Assembly: GCA_900542635.1 (NCBI GenBank)
Contig: UQOJ01000007.1
Span: 1 to 59,729 of the forward strand
Direction: 5' to 3'
DNA: 59,729 nt
DNA from: an uncultured Collinsella sp.
Lineage (GTDB): Bacteria; Actinomycetota; Coriobacteriia; Coriobacteriales; Coriobacteriaceae
The notes under the pieces are model-generated. The model had not been told where the DNA came from. It saw only the letters and a program-made list of their open reading frames with translations, and ran no database searches. Shown here piece by piece: positions 42,087-50,275 of this stretch. The translations under genes and the position numbers were made by a program. Positions within the stretch are counted from its first letter, which is position 1. The number at the start of each line of letters is the position of its first letter.

Positions 42087-42724
42087 GCGCCCTGGTCGGG
42101 GTCGCGGCGTGCCTGTGCGCGCTCAGCGTGTTTATCGTGACAGGACTCAATCGTGCGGACGCATGCAAGATCGCCCAGGTCTGCAAACGCGAGGCGCTGC
42201 TGGTTGTTGCGGCTGCCCGATCGGTGACCGATGTCCTGGTAGCACGGTTGAGGGGCATGCTCGGCACGGGTGGTACGGCGCAGGTGTCGCTCGGCGAGGT
42301 GTCCGAGATGATCGACGTGGTGCGTCTGGGGCTTTCGGCCGGCCTTTCGTTCGATGCGGCGCTTGAGGTTTTTTGCGCCAATCGCCGATCGACGTTGGCG
42401 CTCCGCCTTGAGCGAGCCTGCATGGCATGGCGGGTGGGCGTAGGGACGCGAGAGGATGAGCTTCTGGCGGCCGCGCGCGACCTGGATGTGCGGGCGCTCG
42501 AGACCTTTGCCATCACAGCGGGGCAGGCGCTTGCTCTCGGTGCCCCGCTTGCCGAGACGCTGGCGGCCCAAAGTCGCGAGATTCGCGCGGCCCATCGCGC
42601 CGCGGTCGAGCGCGAGATTGAGCGTGCGCCGGTCAAGCTGCTGATTCCCACCGGCACGCTCATCTTGCCGGCGTTACTTCTGTCCATATTGGGCCCGCTG
42701 CTGGGAGCAGGCGGGATGATGTAG
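42083..42724 (+). CDS. tadC: Tad pilus platform protein TadC
   Basis: A 213-residue second F-domain protein, shorter than usual TadC (about 280-320). One N-terminal helix, then a F domain with MIDVVRLGLSAGLSFDAALEVF and ITAGQALALGAPLAETLAAQ, then the C-terminal pair PVKLLIPTGTLILPALLLSILGP. The missing portion is the extra N-terminal membrane segment. ATG 42083 overlaps the tadB stop. Confidence 0.85.
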   Translation: MSALVGVAACLCALSVFIVTGLNRADACKIAQVCKREALLVVAAARSVTDVLVARLRGMLGTGGTAQVSLGEVSEMIDVVRLGLSAGLSFDAALEVFCANRRSTLALRLERACMAWRVGVGTREDELLAAARDLDVRALETFAITAGQALALGAPLAETLAAQSREIRAAHRAAVEREIERAPVKLLIPTGTLILPALLLSILGPLLGAGGMM

Positions 42725-42734
42725 GGAGGAATAC

Positions 42735-42968
42735 ATGAATACGATGACTGACGTTGTTGACAAGGTCTGGAGCTTGGCGTTTTGCCAGTCAATTCACGCT
42801 CGCCAGCGTGCCGAAGAACTGCTGCGGGAGGAGAGCGCGCAGGGCACCACCGAGTACGCCATCCTAGTCGGTGTGCTCGTGGTGATTGCCATCATTGCCA
42901 TCGTCGCATTTAAGGGCAAGGTCCAAGATTTATGGAGCGCTATCAGCGAGGGCATCAACAGCCTGTAG
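42735..42968 (+). CDS. flp: Flp-type major pilin
   Basis: A 77-residue pilin precursor. A charged leader of about 37 residues ends at EESAQG, followed by TTEYAILVGVLVVIAIIAIV, the Flp motif with Glu at +3 and Tyr at +4 of the expected mature protein; cleavage should fall after the Gly. The leader is longer than in typical Flp1. GGGAGGA precedes the ATG. Likely the main fibre subunit, to be processed by a prepilin peptidase not found in the window. Confidence 0.88.
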   Translation: MNTMTDVVDKVWSLAFCQSIHARQRAEELLREESAQGTTEYAILVGVLVVIAIIAIVAFKGKVQDLWSAISEGINSL

Positions 42969-43495
42969 AGGGCGCCCGTCCCGTCGGCGCGTTGCTGGTG
43001 CTCGCCTGTGCGGTCGTGGCGGTGGCAGTGGCGGTTTGGGGGCTTAACGCAGCACGGCAACAACGTTTAGGGGCTGCCGCGGATGTGGGATCGGGTTCGG
43101 CTGCGGCGTCTCAAATAGACGATGCGCGAGACGCGGCCGATGCGAATGTCGCCGTTACGGCGCAAACGTTCTTGCAAGCACTCGACGAGCGAGCGGACGC
43201 TGCAACGGGTTCATCTGCAAACAATGCCGTCGCTGTTCGTCTCGCATGGTCCGAGTGCCGACCGATGACCGAGGCGGCGGCGGATATGCTGCGTGCCTAT
43301 CGCGAGGTGCCCACGGCGCAACTTGCTCTGAGCGGCTATCTCGACATCAAGGGCAACGTGTGGGGCGCCATCGTGCGTGACGGACGCGGCTGGGTCGATA
43401 TGGTGACGGTTGCCGCGGATGCTGGTGATACTTCGTGTTGCCTGCGCGTGGTCCGCCTGACCCCGCAGACAACGAACTCAAAGGAGGGGTCGTGA
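42932..43495 (+). CDS. Tad-locus single-pass membrane protein of unknown function
   Basis: A 187-residue protein not recognised as a family. A short basic N terminus precedes one membrane helix (about 18-40, GALLVLACAVVAVAVAVWGL); the rest (AARQQRLG onward) is extracytoplasmic, Ala-rich, with two adjacent Cys near residue 170. It overlaps the flp pilin gene by 37 bases in another frame and is followed one base later by the next pilin-like gene, so it belongs to the operon and is probably an assembly factor or minor pseudopilin. Confidence 0.7.
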   Translation: MERYQRGHQQPVEGARPVGALLVLACAVVAVAVAVWGLNAARQQRLGAAADVGSGSAAASQIDDARDAADANVAVTAQTFLQALDERADAATGSSANNAVAVRLAWSECRPMTEAAADMLRAYREVPTAQLALSGYLDIKGNVWGAIVRDGRGWVDMVTVAADAGDTSCCLRVVRLTPQTTNSKEGS

Positions 43496-43496
43496 A

Positions 43497-43715
43497 ATGC
43501 ATTATGTCCTGCGCGAGGAATCTGCCCAGGCAACGGTCGAATACGCCATCGTCACGGTGGCACTGCTTTCCATCGTGCTGGCGATCGCAGGGCTTTGGCG
43601 TGCCGGTGCCGATGGGCGCTTGGCGGCGCTGGTCGAGCGGACGGCATCTCACGGCGTCACCTCGACATCGGTTGTCGACGCTGCTGCGGGTGCTAAGGAC
43701 ATCGTGCTGTATTGA
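43497..43715 (+). CDS. Flp-like minor pilin
   Basis: A 72-residue pilin-like protein. A very short leader (MHYVLREESAQA) precedes TVEYAIVTVALLSIVLAIAGLW, matching the Flp helix with Glu and Tyr at the expected positions. Ala instead of Gly stands before the predicted cleavage site. AAAGGAGG precedes the ATG. Likely a minor pilin or initiator. Confidence 0.78.
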   Translation: MHYVLREESAQATVEYAIVTVALLSIVLAIAGLWRAGADGRLAALVERTASHGVTSTSVVDAAAGAKDIVLY

Positions 43716-44190
43716 TGTTGCGCGCGAGGACCGGGCTCAGTCTACGGTCGAGGCGGCATTCCTGCTGCCGACGTTTCTGACGCTCGTCCTGTTTGCGCTG
43801 CAGCCGGTGTGCCTGCTCTATACACGCGCGGTCATGGAGTCTGCCGCCGCCGAGACCGCGCGGCTCATGACCACGACGACGGTGGGGGATGACGAGGATA
43901 TTAAGGAGTTTGCCCGCCGCCGTCTTGCCGCGGTTCCCGACGTTTCGATTTTTCATGCCGGCGGGTCCCTGTCGTGGGATATCGAGCTTGGTCGGGCCGA
44001 TGCGGGCGGCGTCTCGTCCGTTTCCGTTACCGGCGAGGTTAAACCGCTGCCCGTGATCGGTGCGTTTGCGCAGGCTATGGGTAGCGCAGGCCATAACGGC
44101 TATGTCGAGCTTAAGGTCGACGTCTCGTATCGATCGCGTCCCGAGTGGCTGGAGGGAGACTATGATTCATGGATTGCTGCATGGGATTAA
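43690..44190 (+). CDS. tadE: TadE-like pseudopilin
   Basis: A TadE-like protein of 160-166 residues: RAQSTVEAAFLLPTFLTLVLF forms the hydrophobic processing segment, followed by the Arg/Glu-containing TadE stretch (YTRAVMESAAAETARLM). No ATG or strong GTG start exists. GTG 43690 overlaps the upstream pilin by 26 bases but has no ribosome site; ATT 43711 overlaps the upstream stop and has AAGGA 11 bases before it, giving the same leader length as the neighbouring pilins. I annotate the GTG; the ATT is a serious alternative. Confidence 0.72.
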   Translation: MLRTSCCIDVAREDRAQSTVEAAFLLPTFLTLVLFALQPVCLLYTRAVMESAAAETARLMTTTTVGDDEDIKEFARRRLAAVPDVSIFHAGGSLSWDIELGRADAGGVSSVSVTGEVKPLPVIGAFAQAMGSAGHNGYVELKVDVSYRSRPEWLEGDYDSWIAAWD

Positions 44191-46315
44191 GCGTTTCTGG
44201 TCTAGACGCGTTTTGACGCGCCGTCCGAGCTGCCATCGCAAGCGAGGCGGCTTTATGGGTCGAGCCGGTATCGACCTGTTTATCGAAGACGGTGCCTACA
44301 CCACGCTCTCCTCTGCGGTGGTCATTCTGGTGGTGCTCACACTGCTGTTTTCGTCGACGGCGGCGATATGGAGTATGTCGCGCGCGGGGGACACCCAGGT
44401 GGCTGCCGATAGCGGCGCGCTGGCAGGCGCCAATGTAGTGTCGTCCTACCATACGGCTGCCACGGTGGTGGATGCGAGCATTTTGAGTTTGGGCCTAGCG
44501 GGGTTTGCCACAATCGGCACTGGCTTGGTCGCCATCCTTATTCCGGGCGCCGAGCTTGCCGCGGGCGATATGGTCGACACGGGAATTGAGATTATTAAAA
44601 CGCGCAACAAGTTTGCCAAGAGTGCATCTGAGGGCCTGCAGAAAATCGAGACGGCTCTACCGTATCTGGTTGCCGCGCGAGCTACGCAGGCGGTATCGGA
44701 GCAGGATACCGAGGGTGTGACCTATACCGGTACGGCGCTTGCCGTGCCCAAGACGTCCGAGTCTGATTTCGTTGCGCTCGAGGGATCCGAGATTTCGACC
44801 GATGCGATTAAAGACACATCGAAAGATCTGGAACGCGCAGCAGATGAGCTGCAGAAAGCCTCGGAGGAGACGGCGAAAGCAAAAGAACGCGCCTGGCTTG
44901 CGGATTGCGGTGGGTCGGTTCCGGCTTCGGTCGGTAACTGTTCATGCATGTGGGAACGCGCGGGGAGCTTGGCAAAGCTCTCAGGTGAGCAGAACCCGCA
45001 TTATGCCTCGAGCGTTACGTGGGAGCCACAGGTGGCGCTCGACCGCGCAAAAGCTTACTACCGGCAGCGTCTGGCAGACGAAAAACCGCAGGGTTCAAGC
45101 GTCGAGATGAAGGCGGAGTCGGCGGCGCGCAAGGCGTTTTACACCTATGCGAGTACAGATATCAATCGTGCATATGTAACCGAGGACGGAGATGAAGTCA
45201 CTTCCTATATCCCGCTGTTGCCGCGCAACACTGATGAGGTGCGAGCGACGGAACTCTATACCGATGCGGCGTGGCCAACCAGTGCCATCGATGGCAAGAC
45301 GTATCTGCATTATGGAACGAGCTGCCCCAACTATAAGAAGGGGGCGCCATGCGGGCTGGCCTCGGTTGCTGCTTATGACGGGCAGGACAAATGCAATAGA
45401 TGCCATTTTGGTGTTTCGTCGCTCGGTGCCGTTGCGGCTCCTTCGACTTCTATCGAAAACGGCTTTGAGTACCACTTTGATCGATTCAAAGACGCTCTGG
45501 AAGACTACGTCGAATGCCGCAACAAAGAGCTTGAGCTCATGCGCCAGACCGAGGACGAGGCTGACCGTGCGGGCAATGCGTTTGATCAGGCCATTAAAGC
45601 GCTTTCGGGCGAGCGCCCGCGTATCGCTCCGCCCGGTCGCAACGGCGTGGTTGCCTTGGCGGTTTCAGGTGCCATCTCGAGCCCCGATGAGCTCAACTCT
45701 TCGTTTAACACGGCAGTCAGGCTTGGCGATCGCGGCGCGATCTCTGCTGCGGTGCTGGCGCCCGATGATGCGACGGCGCAGAACAACGTTCTCTCGCGGT
45801 TTTTCTCGACGCTGGAGGAGCGTTCGGGTGGCGTTGCCGGTGTACTCGATGGCGTCATGGATGTTTGGGGACGGCTGCTTGTGGGATACGAAGACATCCA
45901 GGGCTCGGCCGACGAGCTTATGAATGAGATGATCGATGACCTGGGAGGGGACAGTGGCGCGCTGGGCTCCATTGCGTCGTGGCTCGGCGATACCGTTTCG
46001 GCGTCCGTGGCGGCGCTGGGCTTGGAGCCGTGTGACTTGCGCCTGCGAAAGCCGGTGCTGACCGACACCGCCAACGTCATCAAGAGCCCGGGGTCTGACA
46101 TCATAGGTCTTTCTAAAGTGCAGGACAAGCTACGAAGTATTCCGCTGGGTGTGACCGACCCCAAGGCACTTTGCGAGGCGTTGGAATATCAAGTCGAGCG
46201 CACCATCACCGGCACGGTGTTCACGCTTGCGGAGATTCCGCTGCCCGGCGGCGGTTCCATCCCGCTTACCGTCGATGTCGCCACGCTGGCGGGTGCCCTG
46301 GGCGGTGGGTCGTAA
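44162..46315 (+). CDS. TadG-like secreted protein with cysteine-rich insert
   Basis: A 717-residue protein. Residues about 35-75 hold the TadG-type membrane segment (YTTLSSAVVILVVLTLLFSSTAAIWSMSR), followed by the diagnostic QVAADSGALAGANVV stretch found at the start of TadG/TadE-G proteins. The long exposed region is mostly helical/coiled (ERAADELQKASEETAKAKERA) with two cysteine clusters, CGGSVPASVGNCSC and CPNYKKGAPCG plus CNRCHFG, that may form disulfides or bind metal. GGAGGGAG precedes ATG 44162; it overlaps tadE by 29 bases. Unusually large for TadG; probably a surface or tip component. Confidence 0.75.
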   Translation: MIHGLLHGIKRFWSRRVLTRRPSCHRKRGGFMGRAGIDLFIEDGAYTTLSSAVVILVVLTLLFSSTAAIWSMSRAGDTQVAADSGALAGANVVSSYHTAATVVDASILSLGLAGFATIGTGLVAILIPGAELAAGDMVDTGIEIIKTRNKFAKSASEGLQKIETALPYLVAARATQAVSEQDTEGVTYTGTALAVPKTSESDFVALEGSEISTDAIKDTSKDLERAADELQKASEETAKAKERAWLADCGGSVPASVGNCSCMWERAGSLAKLSGEQNPHYASSVTWEPQVALDRAKAYYRQRLADEKPQGSSVEMKAESAARKAFYTYASTDINRAYVTEDGDEVTSYIPLLPRNTDEVRATELYTDAAWPTSAIDGKTYLHYGTSCPNYKKGAPCGLASVAAYDGQDKCNRCHFGVSSLGAVAAPSTSIENGFEYHFDRFKDALEDYVECRNKELELMRQTEDEADRAGNAFDQAIKALSGERPRIAPPGRNGVVALAVSGAISSPDELNSSFNTAVRLGDRGAISAAVLAPDDATAQNNVLSRFFSTLEERSGGVAGVLDGVMDVWGRLLVGYEDIQGSADELMNEMIDDLGGDSGALGSIASWLGDTVSASVAALGLEPCDLRLRKPVLTDTANVIKSPGSDIIGLSKVQDKLRSIPLGVTDPKALCEALEYQVERTITGTVFTLAEIPLPGGGSIPLTVDVATLAGALGGGS

Positions 46316-46791
46316 TGGGCATCCGCAAGCGCCTGCGCGAGGAGCGCGCCCAGGCGACGGTCGAGATGGCCGTGGTCACGCCCGTCCTGCTGGTTCTGGC
46401 GCTCATCGTGTACAACGTCATGGTCTTTGCCGGTGCGGTCGCACGCTTCGACCGCGTGGTGCCCGATATCGTGCTGGCGCACGCCGTGGCTCCGAGCGGG
46501 GAGGGCGACGACAGCTCCATCGATGCCTCCGCGACCGTTCAGGCTCAGATTCAACATGCCATGGAAGGCTATGACTTGCAGATCGAGGTCTCGAGCGAAC
46601 AGGGTACGGCGACATCGGATGGCGGTCTGCTTTCGCTTTCCGGCACGTTTAGGACTTATACCTGCACCATGCGCTACGAGCCGTGGCCGAGCTCGCTCAG
46701 CATCGCCGGCGTTTCGCTGGGGGCACCGGCAAAGTTGTCGCACGAGCGCGCAGTGACGGTCGATCCGTGGCGTCCGGGGGTGGTTATGTGA
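46315..46791 (+). CDS. Second TadE-like pseudopilin
   Basis: A 158-residue protein with a short basic leader (MGIRKRLREERAQA) followed by TVEMAVVTPVLLVLALIVYNVMV, the same AQxTVE-type processing segment as its neighbours, and an extracytoplasmic domain of about 120 residues. It starts one base within the stop of the preceding gene (TAATG). Probably a minor pseudopilin. Confidence 0.78.
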   Translation: MGIRKRLREERAQATVEMAVVTPVLLVLALIVYNVMVFAGAVARFDRVVPDIVLAHAVAPSGEGDDSSIDASATVQAQIQHAMEGYDLQIEVSSEQGTATSDGGLLSLSGTFRTYTCTMRYEPWPSSLSIAGVSLGAPAKLSHERAVTVDPWRPGVVM

Positions 46792-47147
46792 CTGCGGCCT
46801 CATCCTACATTGCCTACGCACGGGCGCTCAACAGGCTGGGTTGGACGCCTGCCGAGTTTGTGGTGGCGGAGTCGTTTGCCGTGCGCCTGCGTGGCATGCT
46901 GGGACGGTCTCCGATTGCTGCCAACGGGTTGCCGCTCGTCATGGCGTTCCCACACTGCTCTTCGGTCCACACCTGCTTCATGGCATACCCCATCGATATT
47001 GCCTTTATCGACCGTAACGGCAACATCCTCGCGCGCTACGAAAACGTCCGCCCCTGGCGCATGTGTTCCTGTCCCGGTGCCTGGGCGGTGCTGGAACGCC
47101 CTTCAATCCTCGCTACACCTCCCGCCCTCCAACAAGTTCCGGCGTAA
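46788..47147 (+). CDS. DUF192-family protein
   Basis: A 119-residue DUF192 protein. FAVRLRGMLGR, the conserved HCSSVHTCFMAYPIDIAFID and the RPWRMCSCPGAWAVLE end are clear. DUF192 is a small beta-barrel of unknown function, found beside Tad loci and elsewhere. The start is GTG 46788 overlapping the previous stop (GTGA). No signal peptide. Last gene of the operon; 58 bases separate it from the toxin-like gene. Confidence 0.85.
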   Translation: MTAASSYIAYARALNRLGWTPAEFVVAESFAVRLRGMLGRSPIAANGLPLVMAFPHCSSVHTCFMAYPIDIAFIDRNGNILARYENVRPWRMCSCPGAWAVLERPSILATPPALQQVPA

Positions 47148-47205
47148 GAATTGGCGACAGCGGACTTTCGTCATACGAAATTGGGTAAGATGGAGGAGGA
47201 GATGC

Positions 47206-47472
47206 ATGGATGTTGAGATCCATCCCAACGCCAAAAAACACTTGACGGAAAAGCAGGTGCTTGGTGCCTGGTTCGCGGTTACTGAGTGCATTCGCCGCGA
47301 GTCGGAGGACGAGCCGCCGAGATGGCTTGCCATTGGATGGCTTCCAGATGGTCGAAGTGTGGAACTTGTTGCGGTCGAACTAATTCGTGGATGGCTCATT
47401 ATTCATGCGCTGTCTCCGGTTCAGAAGAAATTCTGGCAAGAGATCGAGCGAGCTCGGCAGAGGGGTCGATGA
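47206..47472 (+). CDS. Putative toxin of a type II toxin-antitoxin pair
   Basis: An 88-residue basic protein, preceded by GGAGGAGGAG. The compact beta-rich pattern (LAIGWLPDGRSVELVAVELIRGWLIIHALS) and C-terminal basic helix (FWQEIERARQRGR) are reminiscent of BrnT/RelE-like toxins, but I cannot name the family. The main evidence for the role is that the next gene, overlapping by four bases, encodes a ribbon-helix-helix antitoxin-like protein. Confidence 0.55.
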   Translation: MDVEIHPNAKKHLTEKQVLGAWFAVTECIRRESEDEPPRWLAIGWLPDGRSVELVAVELIRGWLIIHALSPVQKKFWQEIERARQRGR

Positions 47473-47756
47473 TGAGCAAGGCGTATACGGCTGCCAATGG
47501 TCAGGTTGTAACGGATGAAATGATTGACACGTGGTGCGAGTCGTACGAGCGTGGCGAGTTTCCGGACGGCGAGCATACCGTTGGGGGAATCGTGCACGGG
47601 CGGCCTCCACTCTCAAGCGAGGGGACGGCAACGTTATCGGTCAAGATTCCCCTAGGGATGAAGGAGGCGATTCGTCGACGGGCGGCGGCTGAAGGAATGA
47701 CGCCAAGTGAGTTTGCCCGTGCAGCCCTGAGCGAAAAACTTCTTGCGGCGGGTTGA
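47469..47756 (+). CDS. Putative ribbon-helix-helix antitoxin
   Basis: A 95-residue protein. The C-terminal 45 residues are a ribbon-helix-helix: TATLSVKIPLGMKEAIRRRA strand and helix, then AEGMTPSEFARAALSEKL. The N-terminal half (DEMIDTWCESYERGEFPDGEH) is the likely toxin-binding part. The start overlaps the toxin stop (ATGATG); the second ATG (47472) is an equal candidate. It should both neutralise the upstream protein and autoregulate. Confidence 0.68.
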   Translation: MMSKAYTAANGQVVTDEMIDTWCESYERGEFPDGEHTVGGIVHGRPPLSSEGTATLSVKIPLGMKEAIRRRAAAEGMTPSEFARAALSEKLLAAG

Positions 47757-47831
47757 TGTCTCCAGCGTGCTGTTCTACAGGATCAGACTTATGGCTGACG
47801 CCGTGCTCAAAAACTTTTTTCAAATTCTCGG

Positions 47832-47859
47832 TTGACCGGAGCGCGTCCTTGGTTATACT
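47832..47859 (+). promoter_or_regulatory. tRNA-Phe promoter
   Basis: TTGACC (47832-47837) and TATACT (47854-47859) are 16 bases apart and end 32 bases before the tRNA. Confidence 0.7.
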
Positions 47860-47891
47860 AATCAAGCCTTGAAACAAGGCACACCTCAAAT

Positions 47892-47964
<73 letters not shown>

Positions 47965-47977
47965 CCTTGAATTGACT

Positions 47978-48008
47978 AGGACCTCTGCAAAGGGGTCCTT
48001 TTCTTTTA
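47978..48008 (+). terminator. tRNA-Phe terminator
   Basis: AGGACCTCT (47978-47986) pairs with AGGGGTCCT (47991-47999), loop GCAA, followed by TTTTCTTTT. The following 48009-48259 contains no gene that I can support; GAAGGGGGC at its end is the ribosome site of the GH5 gene. Confidence 0.85.
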
Positions 48009-48259
48009 TGTAACGCCCGCGGAAAATGCATCCCACTATTGAGCGAAAGAACGGGATGCGCTTTCCGGCGCCTGCCCTCGGCGTGTATGCGCATCTCGGT
48101 ACGTCATCTTGGCCCCGCTCGCCCCAGACATTCCTCCCGCTTTTGCGCCACTTTACAGACCGTTCGGTCGTCTGTCCGCACGCGCGGGTATACTCAAAAC
48201 GATACTTTTCCTATGCAATACGATGCAGGCTCGGCCTGCACGATCCGAAGGGGGCAGTG

Positions 48260-49321
48260 ATGGAGAGGATACTCGGCGTTAATCTCTCTGGCTGGTTTAT
48301 TCCCGAGCCTTGGGTGACCCCGTCGCTATACGCGGCGACCGGTGCATCCAATGCGGCCGAGCTGCAGGAGGCCATGGGCACCGCCGCCTATAACGAGCGC
48401 ATGCGCCGTCATTACGAGACGTTTGTGAGCGAGGATGATTTCCGTCGCATGGCGCAGATCGGTCTCAACGCCGTGCGCCTGCCGGTGCCTTGGTATGCCT
48501 TTGGCTCACAGGAGTCCGATGCCTCCTACATCTCGGTTGTCGATTACATCGACCGCGCGATTGAGTGGGCTGCCAAGTACAACATTCGCGTGCTGCTTGA
48601 CCTGGCAACTGTGCCCGGTGGCCAGGGCGATTCCAACGATTCGCCCGCCACGCCGGAGGTTGTTGCCGAGTGGCATTCGTCCACTAACGGCCGCCATGTC
48701 GCACTCGACGTGCTCGAGCGCTTGGCCGAGCGTTACGGCGAGGCCGAGAGCCTGCTGGGCATTGAGCTGCTGGATACGCCGCAGATGAGCGTCCGCAAGA
48801 GTCTCTTTACCATGACGGATGGCATTCCGGCCCACTACCTGCGTAACTTCTATCGCGATGCCTACGAGCTCGTCCGTTCGTATATGCCCGAGGATAAGAT
48901 CGTCGTCTTCTCGTCGTCGGGGCATCCCAGCGAGTGGAAGCATTTTATGCGCGGCGCCAAGTATAAGAACGTCTACATGGACCTTCACCTGTACCATTAC
49001 CGCGACGAGTATGCGCTCGACATCACGAGCCCTCGCGGGCTGACGACGGCGATTTCGCGTAACAAGCGCGAGCTTAAAGAAGCGATCTCGACTGGGTTCC
49101 CCGTGCTGGTGGGCGAATGGTCGGGTGCGGCGATCTTTGCCAACTCGTCGGTTACGCCCGAGGGACGCAATGCCTACGAGCGCGTGTTTATCGCCAACCA
49201 GCTGGCTTCGTTTGCGCCGGCTACCGGTTGGTTCTTCCAAACGTGGAAGACCGAGAAGCGCATTGCAGCATGGGACGCCCGCGCGGCGCTCGGTACGCTC
49301 GAGCGCGGCATGATTGAATAG
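48260..49321 (+). CDS. GH5-like (exo-beta-1,3-glucanase-type) protein lacking the acid/base motif
   Basis: A 353-residue (beta/alpha)8 protein related to family GH5 exo-glucanases: GVNLSGWFIPEPWVTPSLY at the N terminus, GLNAVRLPVPWYAF, HLYHYRDE and the nucleophile-type LVGEWSGA (Glu286) are conserved. At the acid/base position, however, the usual LLNEP reads LLDTP (residues 170-174), so the catalytic Glu is Thr173. It may be inactive, or bind rather than cleave glucan. No signal peptide, so cytosolic. ATG 48260 is chosen; upstream in-frame codons are non-conserved. Confidence 0.8.
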   Translation: MERILGVNLSGWFIPEPWVTPSLYAATGASNAAELQEAMGTAAYNERMRRHYETFVSEDDFRRMAQIGLNAVRLPVPWYAFGSQESDASYISVVDYIDRAIEWAAKYNIRVLLDLATVPGGQGDSNDSPATPEVVAEWHSSTNGRHVALDVLERLAERYGEAESLLGIELLDTPQMSVRKSLFTMTDGIPAHYLRNFYRDAYELVRSYMPEDKIVVFSSSGHPSEWKHFMRGAKYKNVYMDLHLYHYRDEYALDITSPRGLTTAISRNKRELKEAISTGFPVLVGEWSGAAIFANSSVTPEGRNAYERVFIANQLASFAPATGWFFQTWKTEKRIAAWDARAALGTLERGMIE

Positions 49322-49327
49322 GTTGAT

Positions 49328-50206
49328 ATGACGCAAAACAGCGCCCATACGGGCAAACTCTATGTGGTCGGCACACCCATCGGCAACTTAGGTGACCTGT
49401 CCCCGCGCGTTGGCGAGGCCTTTGCCGCCGCCGATGCCATTTGCTGCGAAGACACGCGTGTGACGTCGAAGCTGCTGATGCACCTGGGCATTTCCAAACC
49501 GCTTGTCCGTTGCGACGAGAATGTGATCGTCAGCCGCGCCGCCGGCTTGGTCGACCGTCTGCTGGCAGGGGAGACCCTCGCTTTTGCCTCGGACGCCGGC
49601 ATGCCGAGCGTGTCCGATCCCGGTCAGGCGTTGGTCGAGGCGGCACGTGAGGCCGATGTGCCCGTCGAAGTTATCCCCGGGCCCTCTGCTTGCGTCACGG
49701 CGCTCGTTTCGTCCGGCATTCCCTGCGAGCATTTTTTCTTCGAGGGCTTTTTGGGTCGCAAACATGGTGACCGTGTGCGTCGGCTGCAACGCCTTGCCGT
49801 GGTGCCCGGTGCGCTCATCTTCTACGAGTCTCCACATCGCATCGTGGCGACGCTCGAGGCCGTGGCAGAGGTCTTTCCCCAGCGTGAGGTTGCCGTCTGC
49901 CGCGAACTCACCAAGCTGCACGAGGAGGTCTTGCGCGGGCCCGCCGCCCAGCTCGCCGAGGAGCTGCGTGCTCGCGGCGAGGTAAAGGGCGAGATTGCGC
50001 TGGTCATTGCGTCGCCGAGCGAAGATGAGGAGGCCGGTATCGTGCCGGTTGGCGCCGCGGCAGCGGATCCCGACGAGGCCCTGCGCGAGGATATCCGCGC
50101 CGCGCTCGAGGAGGGGGAGCCCGCCTCTGCGGTGGCCAAGCGCCTGTCTCAGAAGCATTCGCGCCGCAAGCGCGATGTCTATGCCATGGTGCTCGATATG
50201 CAATAG
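49328..50206 (+). CDS. rsmI: 16S rRNA (cytidine1402-2'-O)-methyltransferase RsmI
   Basis: A 292-residue SAM-dependent tetrapyrrole-methylase-fold enzyme. GTPIGNLGDLSPR at the N terminus, EDTRVTSKLL, SDAGMPSVSDPG and PGPSACVTAL are signature stretches; the C-terminal 50 residues include KRLSQKHSRRKRDVY. It methylates the ribose of C1402 in the decoding centre. Begins six bases after the GH5 gene; heads a group of translation-related genes with metG and rsmA. Confidence 0.95.
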   Translation: MTQNSAHTGKLYVVGTPIGNLGDLSPRVGEAFAAADAICCEDTRVTSKLLMHLGISKPLVRCDENVIVSRAAGLVDRLLAGETLAFASDAGMPSVSDPGQALVEAAREADVPVEVIPGPSACVTALVSSGIPCEHFFFEGFLGRKHGDRVRRLQRLAVVPGALIFYESPHRIVATLEAVAEVFPQREVAVCRELTKLHEEVLRGPAAQLAEELRARGEVKGEIALVIASPSEDEEAGIVPVGAAAADPDEALREDIRAALEEGEPASAVAKRLSQKHSRRKRDVYAMVLDMQ

Positions 50207-50275
50207 ATGGAGGATATCCAGCCCTTGCGCTAGAATCATCCCCTGTATGCAACGTTTTTCTGGAGGACAAACCCC

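Noticed and set aside
43435..43689. Upstream extension of the tadE frame (85 more codons)
   Set aside because: The extension is Arg/Ser/Pro-rich shadow of the preceding two genes and carries no ribosome site.
43690..43740. Frameshift joining ATG 43715 to tadE
   Set aside because: ATG 43715 is in another frame that gives non-pilin protein; a simple overlap start explains the data without a frameshift.
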